The translations under genes and the position numbers were made by a program. A stretch of DNA of 64,000 nucleotides from Grimontia sedimenti (GTDB lineage Bacteria > Pseudomonadota > Gammaproteobacteria > Enterobacterales > Vibrionaceae), in the NCBI RefSeq assembly GCF_011045095.1, contig NZ_JAALDL010000005.1, positions 124,001-188,000 on the forward strand, given 5' to 3'. Positions 7,502 through 17,418 of the stretch are shown piece after piece. Under the pieces are notes generated by a model. It was not told the DNA's origin, did not search any database, and was given only the letters and a program-made list of their open reading frames with translations. Position 1 is the stretch's first letter; each line of letters starts with the position of its first letter.

Positions 7502-9946
7502 TTAGATGGTGGTGAAATCGAACATGTCTACGGTGACATGATTCGCATCAAACTGCTTCAGTGTGATGACGGTGTTGTCGCCATCGAAGGTGATCACTGT
7601 GGATGCACCAACCTGTTCTGTATTGATTTGACTGAAGCGTGTGACCAGAGAACTGTCGATCTCAATGGTATCTTGGAAACGGTTAAAGTCTTGAATGGTG
7701 TCGTGACCGTCATTATTACGGAAGACGAAGACATCCTTGCCCAAACCACCAATCAGGTAGTCATCACCATTGTGACCCATGATACGGTCGTTACCATCTT
7801 GTCCAGCGAGTTTATCGTGACCAAGACCGCCCATTAGGATGTCATGCCCAGCACCCGCCCAGATGGTGTCGTTACCGTCATTGCCACCTAAATAGTCATT
7901 GCCGTTCTGACCGCGAATGATGTCGTCGCCAGTGCCGCCTTTAATGTTATCAGCACCTTCACCACCATCAATTTCGTCATTATCAGCGCCACCATCAATG
8001 ATGTCGTTGCCAGTGCCACCGAAGATACGGTCATCGCCCAGGCTTCCGCGCAGGGTGTCGTTACCTTCACCGCCGATAATCCTGTCGTTACCGCGCGCGC
8101 CACCAAAGTTATCGTCACCGGCACCACCGTGGAAGTAGTCATCGCCCCAACCACCGTCGCCGTAGTCGTTACCATGACCACCTTGGATATAGTCATTGCC
8201 GTCGCCACCCCAGATACCATCGTCACCTAAGCCACCCTGGATTTGGTCGTCGCCGCCATCACCTTTAATGATGTCGTTGTCCGCACCGCCGTGAATGGTG
8301 TCATTACCCTCACCGCCGAGCAGCATGTCGTTTCCGCTGTCGCCGAAGATAACGTCGTTGCCGTTATCGCCATTGATGGTATCGTCGCCCGCATTACCAT
8401 GAAGGTAGTCGTTATGATCGCCACCGCTGATGGTGTCATTACCTAAACCGCCATCGATGTAGTCGGTGCCGACTTCGCCATTGATGGTGTCGTTACCACC
8501 ATTGCCGTAGATTTCGTCCGCGCCATAACCACCGTTGATCACATCATCACCGTCACAATCGCTGACATGATTAAGCACCACGTTGTCAATCAGCGCGCCG
8601 TAGCCATCAGCCTCGCCAATACCACCAAAGCTTACGGTGAGGCTAGTCGTGTCAGGTGAAACGGCAAACGTCGCATCGTGAGATTGGTAAATGCCATTTT
8701 GAATGCGATTTTGCAGGTAAATGTCATAGACAACTTCACCGTCTTGATCGGTGATAGTGACTTTGAATCCACTGGTTTGGTAATTGTCGCCTTTGATGCG
8801 GTTGCCGTAGTCAAAGGAGAAGGAGAATTCTGCGGCGCTTTCAACCGTGAGGTAGCTAACATTGACAGTCTGTTCGACCGTTTTACCTTGCGCCATGTCC
8901 AGTTCCATGACGGTATTGGTCTCTGAGTTCTTTGGTGCTCCAGCAAGCTGGCCTTGCTGCATTTCAACCGCGTTGCTGCCTACAGCTTGCCAGCCAACGA
9001 GTTCACTGTTGCTGACTCGCTCAAATTCGTTGCCGACGTTATCTCCCCAAGCTTCGAAGTTACCGTTCACCAACAGATTGATGGTGTCACCGTAAATTAC
9101 GTCATGACCAGAACCACCATTAATGGTGTCGTCGTCGCAACCACCGGAAATCACATCATTGCCGTTGCCACCTTCGATGGTGTCGTTGTCATCACCTGCC
9201 CAAAGGTCATCGTCGCCATTACCGCCGATGAGAGTGTCATCGCCGGTGAAGCCTTCGAGTTTGTCGTTACCTTCACCGCCATGCATGTAGTCGTTACCAG
9301 CCTGACCGAACAACATGTCGTCGCCATCACCACCATACATAGCATCGTCGCCATCACCGCCAGCCAGCAAGTCGTTGCCTAAGCCTGCCCATTGGGTGTC
9401 GTTGCCGCTGTCGCCCCAGAGTTGGTCATCACCTTCTCCGCCGCGTTGAAGGTCGTGGCCGTCACCACCCCAAAGTACATCATTCCCCGTGCCACCGTTG
9501 AGCTCATCATCTCCAGCGTCACCGAACAGAATGTCGTTGTCTGCACCGCCATAAAGCACATCATTGCTATCACCACCGAACAGGCGGTCATCGCCATTTT
9601 CACCGTGCAAGATATCGCTGCCTTCTTGACCATAAAGGAAATCGTTCCCGTTACCGCCATACAGTACATCATCACCTTCGTTGCCTTCTAAACGGTCATT
9701 TCCTTCTTCACCGTAGAGAAAGTCGTTGGCGAAGCCACCGCGAACAATATCATCACCGTCACCACCATGTAGTTCGTCGTCATCCTTGCCACCCACGATG
9801 GTGTCGTTACCTGCGCCGCCATCTACATAGTCAGTACCATCATCAGCTCGAATAAAGTCATCGCCATCATGACCATAGATTTCTTCTGAGTCGTTAGTAC
9901 CAATAATAATGTCGTCGCCATTTGTTCCATTGATAATGTTCGCCAT
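7502..9946 (-). CDS. RTX calcium-binding repeat protein with an internal beta-sandwich-like domain
   Basis: 814 residues made almost wholly of nonapeptide repeats (GGxGxDxxx, such as GGNGNDFLYGQEGSD) that bind Ca2+ after secretion. There is no Sec signal peptide. The C-terminus (VFRNNDGHDTIQDF, then DTIEIDSS) resembles the final domain of type I secretion substrates. Residues about 290-464 interrupt the repeats with a non-repetitive domain starting NLLVNGNFEAWG, of the kind seen as carbohydrate-binding-like modules in secreted proteins. AAGGAGC precedes the ATG. No enzyme domain and no ABC/MFP/TolC exporter are in the window. The related protein at 60874-61899 shares the start and C-terminal layout. 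Confidence 0.9.
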   Translation of the reverse strand: MANIINGTNGDDIIIGTNDSEEIYGHDGDDFIRADDGTDYVDGGAGNDTIVGGKDDDELHGGDGDDIVRGGFANDFLYGEEGNDRLEGNEGDDVLYGGNGNDFLYGQEGSDILHGENGDDRLFGGDSNDVLYGGADNDILFGDAGDDELNGGTGNDVLWGGDGHDLQRGGEGDDQLWGDSGNDTQWAGLGNDLLAGGDGDDAMYGGDGDDMLFGQAGNDYMHGGEGNDKLEGFTGDDTLIGGNGDDDLWAGDDNDTIEGGNGNDVISGGCDDDTINGGSGHDVIYGDTINLLVNGNFEAWGDNVGNEFERVSNSELVGWQAVGSNAVEMQQGQLAGAPKNSETNTVMELDMAQGKTVEQTVNVSYLTVESAAEFSFSFDYGNRIKGDNYQTSGFKVTITDQDGEVVYDIYLQNRIQNGIYQSHDATFAVSPDTTSLTVSFGGIGEADGYGALIDNVVLNHVSDCDGDDVINGGYGADEIYGNGGNDTINGEVGTDYIDGGLGNDTISGGDHNDYLHGNAGDDTINGDNGNDVIFGDSGNDMLLGGEGNDTIHGGADNDIIKGDGGDDQIQGGLGDDGIWGGDGNDYIQGGHGNDYGDGGWGDDYFHGGAGDDNFGGARGNDRIIGGEGNDTLRGSLGDDRIFGGTGNDIIDGGADNDEIDGGEGADNIKGGTGDDIIRGQNGNDYLGGNDGNDTIWAGAGHDILMGGLGHDKLAGQDGNDRIMGHNGDDYLIGGLGKDVFVFRNNDGHDTIQDFNRFQDTIEIDSSLVTRFSQINTEQVGASTVITFDGDNTVITLKQFDANHVTVDMFDFTTI

Positions 9947-10449
9947 TTACTTGCTCCTTTGTCCTTCAGGATGTTGCATCGGTATTTTTATGAGTTTTGA
10001 TGCCATGTTTGTCGCCCAATATGACAGTTGGCGTGCGATTTTTCTCTCTGCTGGTTGGGCGGGCAGGAGTAAAATTAGCGAATGCTAATAAAGTGATGAC
10101 AAAAAACTACTGATAAAAGTATGGGAAAGGAGGGATGCGCTAAATGCTTTGGTGAATTGGAGATGATGAAAACTTCGCCTGAATATAGTTATAACCATAG
10201 AGAAAGAGGGGGATTTCGGTTGGCGCTTTTCAAGGTTGCGCAGTTTCTTCTTTGTTCGGCAATAGAAGCGGTTCAGGCAAAAACAGTAAGGATTAAATTA
10301 GTATGAAAATTAGAGAATCTTAAAGTTGCATATGCTTATATACAGAAAACCTTCTCTTTTATGGGAATTTCTTTGCACCCCCAAGTGGACATGCGCTTGG
10401 CTTTTATCTTGAATGCGCTTAACGTTGTTGAGTTATCAAGGAGGAAACA
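9947..10449. other. Divergent intergenic region between RTX and XRE genes
   Basis: About 500 AT-rich bases between divergent genes, presumably holding both promoters. I find no strong -10/-35 pair, hairpin or RNA gene. A 61-codon open frame at 10121-10306 has no protein-like features and was not called. Confidence 0.4.
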
Positions 10450-11214
10450 ATGTCAGAGTGTGATCAGGTCATTCAAGCGCTTAAAAAACAATTAAAATCA
10501 CGGGGCGTGAACTACCAGGATGTCGCCAAAGCGCTCGGTCTGAGTGAAGGGTCAGTAAAACGGCTTTTTTCCAACGGCGGTAGCATGAGCCTTGAACGTT
10601 TGTCCGCGGTGTGCAATTTAATTGATTTAGAAATGACCGCGCTATTTAAGCTCGCTGAAGAGGAAAGCCAGAACCTTTCTTCGCTGACTTGGGAACAGGA
10701 AGAGCAGTTAGTGGCCGATAAAGCTCTGTTGCTGGTGGCAGTATGTATTACCAATGGTTACCGTTTCGAGCAGATCTTGAGCCAATATAACCTGAGTGAA
10801 CCTCAGTTGATCCAAAAGCTGGCGCACCTTGACCGCATCAAGGTGATCGAGCTGATGCCGGGAAACCGCATCAAGCTTAAAATATCTCCCTCCTTCTCTT
10901 GGATTGCGGGCGGTCCGATTCAGCAGTTCTTCCAGCAACAGGTGATTAAAACCTTTTTCCGCACTCACTTTTCCAAAGACGATGAAAAGCTGGTGATGTC
11001 GACCGGGTTGATGTCTCTTCCAACCAATTACAAATTTCAGCAGCGCATTCAGCGTTTGGTGAAAGAGTTCTATGAGTCGTGCAACAGCGACAGTGATTTA
11101 TCTATGCAGGAGCGCCACGGTACTTCCATGGTGATTGCGATGCGTCGATGGACATTTCCGCTATTTGATGAATTTGAAAACGAAGCCGGTTCAGAAAAAA
11201 GTCGCGCTGGGTAA
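10450..11214 (+). CDS. XRE-family DNA-binding transcriptional regulator
   Basis: 254 residues. An N-terminal HTH (about 9-62) has the XRE pattern: YQDVAKALGLSEGSVKRLF, then SLERLSAVCNLI. The remaining 190 residues look like an alpha-helical effector or dimerisation region, with no known ligand-binding motif. AAGGAGGAAACA precedes the ATG, a strong ribosome-binding site. It lies 120 bases upstream of the VIT/VWA gene in the same direction and divergent from the RTX gene. Its targets are unknown, but the two neighbouring surface-protein genes are natural candidates. Confidence 0.85.
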   Translation: MSECDQVIQALKKQLKSRGVNYQDVAKALGLSEGSVKRLFSNGGSMSLERLSAVCNLIDLEMTALFKLAEEESQNLSSLTWEQEEQLVADKALLLVAVCITNGYRFEQILSQYNLSEPQLIQKLAHLDRIKVIELMPGNRIKLKISPSFSWIAGGPIQQFFQQQVIKTFFRTHFSKDDEKLVMSTGLMSLPTNYKFQQRIQRLVKEFYESCNSDSDLSMQERHGTSMVIAMRRWTFPLFDEFENEAGSEKSRAG

Positions 11215-11334
11215 TACTCCTCGTACCACAATCTGCCACTTTGCCTGCCACGCTTGGTGGCACCGATGCCTTCATGCAACCTACTGAGCAACGGGAGAAC
11301 GACTCTCCGATGACAGAAGGTAAAGGAGGCTATC

Positions 11335-13422
11335 ATGCTGAACCGACCGAAACTAATTTCACGCATTGCCGTCTGGGGCATGTTTGTTGTCACTGCGCTC
11401 GTCGCAGCGTTTTCATCAAAGGTGTTGGCTGCAGGGCTACTTAAACCCGTTAACAGCCAATACCAAGATCTCCAAATTGAATCACACCATGTTGATGTCG
11501 CCATTCAGGATGGCTACGCCACCACCTCGATAGAACAGACGTTCTACAACCCAAACAATGTTGAGCTGGAAGCCCTGTATTCCTTCCCTGTCCCGCAAAA
11601 GGCGGTAGTCGGGGAGTTTATCTATTGGATTAACGGCTCGCCCGTGATTGCGGAAGCGGTCTCTAAAGAGAAAGCCCGCAAGATTTACGATGACCAAAAA
11701 GCGCAAGGCAATGCCACTGCGCTGACGGAAAAAGACGAGTACAGAACCTTCGATATGAGGGTGTACCCGGTGCAGCCTCAGCAGAGCGTAAAAGTGAAGC
11801 TGGTATATATGCAGGACGCTTTGCTGGATCACGGTATTGGGCGTTATGTTTATCCCTTGGAAGAAGGGGGGGTGGATGAAGCCAAAAGTAGCTTTTGGAC
11901 GCGCAATGACAAAGTGGAGCAGGACTTTTCGTTCAATGTGACACTGCGTTCGTCATATCCTGTTGATGGTGTCCGGTTGCCAGCGCATCCGTCAGCGGTG
12001 ATAACGCAAGAAGCGGATGGTGAACACACAACGTGGAAGGCAAATATCAGCAATCATATTGCCAATGCGGTGCAAGAAGGGGAGACACAGCAAGCGGTAA
12101 ATACTTCAATGCGACTGGATCAGGATATGGTTTTCTACTGGCGCTTGCAGGATGGTTTACCCGGCCGTGTTGATATGGTGGCCTACCGCGACCCAGAAAA
12201 CTCGAAACGCGGTACGGTGAAGCTGACATTCACGCCAGGTGACGACCTGACCCGCGTAACGCAAGGACGTGATTGGGTGTTCGTTCTGGATAAGTCAGGC
12301 TCCATGTCCGGCAAGTATTCCACACTGGTGGAAGGTGTCCGTCAGGGATTAGGGAAGTTGCCGTCTGAAGACAGATTCCGCGTCGTGATGTTTGACAGTA
12401 ATACCTACGATCTCACTGGTGGCTTTGTGGCGGCTAACCCTGCGAATGTGAACAAAGCACTGCAGTCCGTTGAGCAGGTTGAACCCAATAACGGCACTAA
12501 TCTCTATGAAGGCATGTCGGCTGCAATCCGCAAACTGGATGACGACCGTCCGACCGGGATTGTGTTGGTCACCGACGGGGTAGCAAACGTAGGTGTGACG
12601 GAAAAGCGCCGCTTCTTCGATTTGATGGAAAAGCACGATGTGCGACTGTTTACCTTCATCATGGGCAATAGTGCCAACACGCCGCTGCTAGTGCCGATGA
12701 CCAAGTTGTCGAACGGCGTGGCAACGTCAGTATCTAACGCGGATGACATTATCGGCCACTTGATGAACATCACCAGTAAGTTAACGCATCAGGCGTATCG
12801 GAACGTCCAACTCGATATTGACGGTGTGAAAATTAAAGATCTGACGCCGGAGCAAATCAGCAGCCTGTATCGCGGGGAACAACTGACTGTATTCGGACAT
12901 TACTTCAAAGGCGGTGAAGCTGATATCAAGCTCACTATGGATATTGCCGGTGAGTCACGTGAATACCGTACCAAAGTGATGTTGCCTGATTCTGCAACTG
13001 TGCATCCTGAGCTTGAGAGAATGTGGGCGTTTTCAGCGATTCGCGACTTACAGGAGCAAATGGATTATCTGGAGCAAAAAGACGGCGACAAAGAGCAGGC
13101 TATCGAAGACATCGCACTGGAATATGGTTTGCTGACTGATTACACCTCGCTGCTGGTTGTGGAAGAAGAGGTCTTCCAACAACTGGGCATAGAACGTAAG
13201 AACCAGACGCGAGTTCTCAAAGAGCAAAGTGCCCGTGAGGTGAAAAAGAATAAACCCGTCGAACCAACCCGAGCGGATAACAATCAGCCCATGTTTACCC
13301 AACCGGCACCGACCCATTCCGGCGGTGGCAGCAGTGGCGGTAGTATGAACATCTTGGTCTTGTTGAGCATGGTCCTGTTAGGTGTCGGCCGTTTGGTGAT
13401 GGTAAGAAAAACGAGCCAATAA
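11335..13422 (+). CDS. VIT and von Willebrand A domain surface protein with GlyGly-CTERM-like tail
   Basis: 695 residues. An N-terminal hydrophobic segment (about 11-32) is a signal peptide. A VIT domain (about 40-170) contains EQTFYNPNNVELEALYSFPV. A VWA domain (about 312-480) has the metal site DKSGSMSG (319-326) and VTDGVANVG. The architecture matches the inter-alpha-trypsin-inhibitor-like or 'marine proteobacterial sortase target' family. The C-terminus is a Gly/Ser motif (SGGGSSGGS), a hydrophobic helix and basic residues, which fits GlyGly-CTERM sorting by rhombosortase better than LPXTG. No sortase gene is adjacent. AAAGGAGG precedes the ATG. Confidence 0.9.
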   Translation: MLNRPKLISRIAVWGMFVVTALVAAFSSKVLAAGLLKPVNSQYQDLQIESHHVDVAIQDGYATTSIEQTFYNPNNVELEALYSFPVPQKAVVGEFIYWINGSPVIAEAVSKEKARKIYDDQKAQGNATALTEKDEYRTFDMRVYPVQPQQSVKVKLVYMQDALLDHGIGRYVYPLEEGGVDEAKSSFWTRNDKVEQDFSFNVTLRSSYPVDGVRLPAHPSAVITQEADGEHTTWKANISNHIANAVQEGETQQAVNTSMRLDQDMVFYWRLQDGLPGRVDMVAYRDPENSKRGTVKLTFTPGDDLTRVTQGRDWVFVLDKSGSMSGKYSTLVEGVRQGLGKLPSEDRFRVVMFDSNTYDLTGGFVAANPANVNKALQSVEQVEPNNGTNLYEGMSAAIRKLDDDRPTGIVLVTDGVANVGVTEKRRFFDLMEKHDVRLFTFIMGNSANTPLLVPMTKLSNGVATSVSNADDIIGHLMNITSKLTHQAYRNVQLDIDGVKIKDLTPEQISSLYRGEQLTVFGHYFKGGEADIKLTMDIAGESREYRTKVMLPDSATVHPELERMWAFSAIRDLQEQMDYLEQKDGDKEQAIEDIALEYGLLTDYTSLLVVEEEVFQQLGIERKNQTRVLKEQSAREVKKNKPVEPTRADNNQPMFTQPAPTHSGGGSSGGSMNILVLLSMVLLGVGRLVMVRKTSQ

Positions 13423-13442
13423 AAGCAGAGCTAATGAAACGA

Positions 13443-13474
13443 AAAGAGGCTGCAGATGCAGCCTCTTTGTTTTG
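13443..13474. terminator. Bidirectional terminator
   Basis: AAAGAGGCTGCA (13443-13454) pairs with TGCAGCCTCTTT (13457-13468), followed by a T-rich stretch. It lies between the convergent VWA and SDR genes. Confidence 0.85.
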
Positions 13475-13485
13475 TTCTTTGATGT

Positions 13486-14226
13486 TTAAGTCAGGCTCAA
13501 TCCGCCGTCGATAACCAGAGTGTGTCCCACAATGTACTTCGCTTTGTCTGAACTCAGCCAGATAATCGCATCGGCAATTTCTTGAGGTTCGGCAAAGCGC
13601 TGGCACGGCACCTGACTTTCGACAGTCTCTTTTAAAGAGGTTCCCATTTCTTGCTGCTTTTGCTCCCAGCGAGGCGTCCAGGTGACGCCCGGCGCGACAC
13701 TGTTGACGCGAATCCCTTTGCGGATTGCCTCCACCGCGACAGAACGTGTCATTCCTTCAAGGCCATGCTTGGTGCCGGAATACATAGCGGCATTTGGCGT
13801 GGGACGAATGCCGTTTACTGAACTGACATTGATGATGCAGGCACCTTCCCGCATCAAAGGAAGCTCGTAACGCAGGCAAAGCGCAGGCACCCAATAATCG
13901 CTGATCATAGTGCTGTAGAGTGAATCAATGGGCAGACTGGCGTAGTCTCCACGCGACTCAATCACTGGCGAGGCGTTGTTAACAGCGATATCAATATGTC
14001 CGTAGTTCTCGCGAATGTAGCCGAAGAACCGGTCAACTTGATGAACGTCTTTTAAATCTAAAGGCAGGTAATCTACCGCAGAGAGTTCCGGATACTTTGC
14101 CAGTGCCTGATTCCATTTTTCTTCGTTTCTGGAACAGGTAATAACCTTGTAGCCCGACTGATGGTAGGAAAGAACTGTTTGAAGACCAATACCGCTGCTG
14201 CCGCCAGTGACGAGGACTATTTTCAT
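13486..14226 (-). CDS. Short-chain dehydrogenase/reductase (SDR) of unknown substrate
   Basis: 246 residues, classical SDR length. The NAD(P)-binding motif is TGGSSGIG (7-14), the core motif is NNAS (83-86), and the catalytic residues are S136 with Y149xxxK153 (YSGTK). It ends in the usual dimer-contact motif VIDGGLSLT. An arginine after the second strand (CSRNEEKW, 31-38) weakly suggests NADPH. It is a cytoplasmic oxidoreductase; the substrate cannot be told from the sequence. It lies 32 bases downstream of the membrane-protein gene at 14259-14948 on the same strand. Confidence 0.88.
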   Translation of the reverse strand: MKIVLVTGGSSGIGLQTVLSYHQSGYKVITCSRNEEKWNQALAKYPELSAVDYLPLDLKDVHQVDRFFGYIRENYGHIDIAVNNASPVIESRGDYASLPIDSLYSTMISDYWVPALCLRYELPLMREGACIINVSSVNGIRPTPNAAMYSGTKHGLEGMTRSVAVEAIRKGIRVNSVAPGVTWTPRWEQKQQEMGTSLKETVESQVPCQRFAEPQEIADAIIWLSSDKAKYIVGHTLVIDGGLSLT

Positions 14227-14258
14227 GCGCGCTCCGGTTCTGCGTGGGTGTTGCCTGG

Positions 14259-14948
14259 CTAGCGGTGCGTGAAAATATCGTCCACCATTATCCGCTGTGT
14301 GGTGCGAACATGTTTGTCCGCTTCATGTTCTTCATGGAACTGTTGTTCGCCAAGCATGATGAGAATGTCAAAGAAATACCGTACGCTACCTCTTTGATTA
14401 TTCATTGTTTTAAGCATAGCATCGCTAAAAACATCTGGCGCAGTATGGGTCAAATCCGAGGCGATTTTTCCGATTTGTTGGCAACAATAAACCGTTCTTG
14501 TGCGGTCTGCCGTGTGCGCGTAACTGACGCACAATGACCACTCTTCACTGCGTAACGCATCCCAAATGCCATTGGCGACCTCAAGGCGGTCATTGATAGG
14601 GGTATTCGCTAGCGAACGTAGGTAAAACTGACGTTTCTTCCTCTTCATTTTCTTCATGACCCGTTCCGACGTGACATACGCCTTCGTCAGTACTGGCATT
14701 GAAATCATATAGATAAACAGGGTGCCAATCAGGGTTGCGATGAAGAATACGTCGGTGGTGAGACCGAAGTAGTAACAGGAAAGGGTCGTGATCACTGCAA
14801 ACAGCATAAAAGCCGCAGAGATCATGAGTCTCGCGTACCATTTTGCGGTGGTGACATAACTTGGCGCTTGTTGATTAAGAGACTGAAACGACACCCCTTT
14901 GAAACCGAGTTTGGGATATTCAGGGATAGGGAATTGTTCTTGATCCAT
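14259..14948 (-). CDS. Two-TM membrane protein of unknown function
   Basis: 229 residues. Two hydrophobic helices lie at about 42-62 and 66-90 (ISAAFMLFAVITTLSCYYFG, then FFIATLIGTLFIYMISMPVL), followed by a very basic stretch (MKKMKRKKRQF) that should sit in the cytoplasm, and a soluble helical C-terminal half. No family is recognised. The start is preceded by GGAGGG on the minus strand. It probably shares a transcript with the SDR gene downstream. Confidence 0.7.
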   Translation of the reverse strand: MDQEQFPIPEYPKLGFKGVSFQSLNQQAPSYVTTAKWYARLMISAAFMLFAVITTLSCYYFGLTTDVFFIATLIGTLFIYMISMPVLTKAYVTSERVMKKMKRKKRQFYLRSLANTPINDRLEVANGIWDALRSEEWSLCVSYAHTADRTRTVYCCQQIGKIASDLTHTAPDVFSDAMLKTMNNQRGSVRYFFDILIMLGEQQFHEEHEADKHVRTTQRIMVDDIFTHR

Positions 14949-15129
14949 AACAACCCTCCATCATTCAGTTCAATAAGTTTCTATAGATTACTTTTTTCGG
15001 CAGGAAATTCGTTAGCTTTAGTCAAAAAGTGAGAGGGAAAACCATCAAAGAATCTGCGTGTTATTAGCAATTTAGTCGGATATTAAATATACCTATGCCA
15101 AAGGCTGTTGGGATTGTCCTGATGAATCA

Positions 15130-15780
15130 TTAATGCTCGGTTTCTCCTTTGACCCAGCCTTGCTCAATAGCGTATTTGACCAGTCCGGCTGTGGAGGTTA
15201 CGCCCAGCTTTTTCTTCACCCGTAGTCGATGGGTTTCCACCGTGCGCACGCTGATGTTTAATTCTCGGGCGATGGTTTTATTGCAAGCGCCATTGGCGAT
15301 GAGCACCAACACATCTTTTTCCCGTGGGGTAGGGACGTTGTCTTCGTGTTCTCTGTTTTCCATTTGGCTCATGCTTTCCATGAGCGTTTCAGAAACGCCT
15401 GCACTGAAGTAAGATCCGCCGCCAGCAATGATGTCGAGCGCCTGCACCAGCTCTTGTGATGAGACGTCTTTCAGGACATAACCTTTCGCACCGCCACGCA
15501 TGGCAGAGACAATGTACTCTTTGTTGTTGTGCATGCTGAGGATCACAACCTTGATTTCCGGGGCTTTCTCCCTCAGTTCACTCAATACCTCCAAACCGGT
15601 TTTTTTCGGCATGGAAATGTCGGTAAGCAGGATGTCAGGTCGTAAAGCCAGAGACTGTTCAATGGCAGATTCACCGTCACTTGCGGCACCAATAATGGTG
15701 AACTGAGGCTGCTTGGATAAGCGTTCCATCAGTCCGTCCTGCAGCAGGACATGATCGTCTGCAAGTAATAGCGTGGTCAT
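15130..15780 (-). CDS. NarL/FixJ-type response regulator (LuxR HTH)
   Basis: 216 residues. The receiver domain (about 3-118) has the acidic pair at D8/D9, the phospho-acceptor D54 (LLTDISMP) and the conserved Lys in GYVLKDVS. The C-terminal LuxR HTH (about 150-210) reads TPREKDVLVLIANGACNKTI and NISVRTVETHRLRVKKKL. Its gene follows the histidine kinase gene by 35 bases in one leftward operon, opposite the TRAP transporter. The pair very likely senses the transported compound and activates dctPQM; this is inferred from context. Confidence 0.92.
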   Translation of the reverse strand: MTTLLLADDHVLLQDGLMERLSKQPQFTIIGAASDGESAIEQSLALRPDILLTDISMPKKTGLEVLSELREKAPEIKVVILSMHNNKEYIVSAMRGGAKGYVLKDVSSQELVQALDIIAGGGSYFSAGVSETLMESMSQMENREHEDNVPTPREKDVLVLIANGACNKTIARELNISVRTVETHRLRVKKKLGVTSTAGLVKYAIEQGWVKGETEH

Positions 15781-15815
15781 GATTTCTCCTTATGACTCTT
15801 AAATCCTTTCTGCGT

Positions 15816-17192
15816 CTATATAGCAATGGGCACAATTGCCCGCACTTCCGTCCCCTGATCATGCAAGCTACTGATAGAGAAAGTGCCATCGAGGTTTTCG
15901 ATGCGCTCCCGCATATTTTTTAAGCCCATCGACTGGCTGGTGTTCGACACTTTATGTTCTTCGAATCCGATGCCGTCATCAGCGACGGTGAGCACGATTT
16001 CACCTTCTTCTTCCTGCAAAATCATGTCTACCGCTTTCGCTCTAGCATGTTTTTCTGCGTTGTGAAGCGCTTCCTGAGCAACACGGAATAGGGTAATTTC
16101 AGCCGATTTAGACATATTTCTCATGTCCAGATGATGCTCAAACAACACTGTCATACCAGAGCGCTGCGAGACTTCTTTGGCGAGATCTTCCAATGCCACC
16201 AATAGCCCCAAGTCATCAAGCAATGCAGGACGTAGGTCTTTGGATATTCGACGAAGCTCGCGAACGGCTTCGTTGAGAGTCGATTGGCCTAATGCGATAT
16301 TCTGTTCCCGTTCTTTGTCGGTTCTGGCTTCTTTGATGTTATCGAGGCGGTATTTCACTGACACCAGAATCTGGTTAATACCATCATGCAGTTCCCTGGC
16401 GACACGGGTGCGTTCTTCTTCCTGTGATTCAATCAACTGACGGTTAAGAGCTTGCAGCTTTTGGTCGGCCAGTTCCCGGGCATTGATGTGGATGCTGGTG
16501 GCAAGGCTTGCCATGATGCCAATGGTGATCACCAACGCAATCCCCAGACCGATAAAGGTTTTGCTGATGGTTTCGTCAATTTTGCTGTGAACAGATTCGA
16601 CCTGAATCTCGATGTCATCGATATACACACCGGTTCCCACCATCCAGCCCCACTTATCGAGCCCAATGGCGTAGCTGAGCTTTTTAACTTGCTCTTTACG
16701 GGAAGGTTTGTGCCAGTAGTAATCCACAAAGCCGCCACCTTGTTGGGCGGTGTGGATCAGTGCCTGAAGGAGTTTAAAGCCTCGAGCGTCTTCTACTTCC
16801 CATATGTTTTGGCCGACGAGTTCCGGTTGATAGGGAAGCACAAGGTTAGTGCCATCGTAGGTGTATGCGAAGAAATAGCCATCCTCGCCGTATGTGAGGT
16901 TATTCAAAATATCGATGACTTGCTGTTTCGCATCTTCATCATTTTCGCCAGCGGCATCATAAACCGGAGAAATAGATGCGCGAGCGAGTTCTACGTATTT
17001 CAGCAATTCTTGTTTTTTGGACGCCAGCGTTTCCGAGCGGATGAGATTGGCCTGATTCTTAGACAGACTATCTGACTGAATGACCACCAGCCCGATAATC
17101 AGACCAAACATCAAGAGCAAAGGAAGCATTGCCAGCACCAGCAATTTCATCCTGAGCGGCATCATCATGCCTGATAACTTTGTCACTATCAC
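15816..17192 (-). CDS. Cache-domain sensor histidine kinase (HisKA_3 family)
   Basis: 458 residues. TM1 (about 16-38), a periplasmic single-Cache domain (about 40-205) with GYFFAYTYDGTNL and GWMVGTGVYID, TM2 (about 211-232), then HisKA_3 with phospho-accepting H269 in RVARELHDGINQ. The ATPase domain has an N-box (EALHNAEKHARA) and G-box (DDGIGF). This layout is typical of kinases paired with NarL-type regulators next to TRAP transporters, where the Cache domain binds organic acids. It is the first gene of the two-gene operon and divergent from dctP. Confidence 0.92.
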   Translation of the reverse strand: MIVTKLSGMMMPLRMKLLVLAMLPLLLMFGLIIGLVVIQSDSLSKNQANLIRSETLASKKQELLKYVELARASISPVYDAAGENDEDAKQQVIDILNNLTYGEDGYFFAYTYDGTNLVLPYQPELVGQNIWEVEDARGFKLLQALIHTAQQGGGFVDYYWHKPSRKEQVKKLSYAIGLDKWGWMVGTGVYIDDIEIQVESVHSKIDETISKTFIGLGIALVITIGIMASLATSIHINARELADQKLQALNRQLIESQEEERTRVARELHDGINQILVSVKYRLDNIKEARTDKEREQNIALGQSTLNEAVRELRRISKDLRPALLDDLGLLVALEDLAKEVSQRSGMTVLFEHHLDMRNMSKSAEITLFRVAQEALHNAEKHARAKAVDMILQEEEGEIVLTVADDGIGFEEHKVSNTSQSMGLKNMRERIENLDGTFSISSLHDQGTEVRAIVPIAI

Positions 17193-17418
17193 TCCGTCAG
17201 CTTCGTAAAAAATCGCTTTGCTACGTATAACTACGTACAGCGATTACGCAATGCTATGGACGCTAAGTCCGTTTTCTACCTGATATTTTTTTATTTGTTG
17301 CAGGCATAGTCTAGATGGTAACAACTTTTTAACAGCGTCAATGTGCTCTAAACCTCAACCCTACATGCAGCATTTTTATACATCCTAAATAGTGAAGCTG
17401 CGCACCAAGGAGTGGACA

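Noticed and set aside
10121-10306. 61-codon open frame in the RTX/XRE intergenic region
   Set aside because: No protein-like pattern, weak context and low-complexity start. It lies in a promoter region, so a chance frame is more likely.
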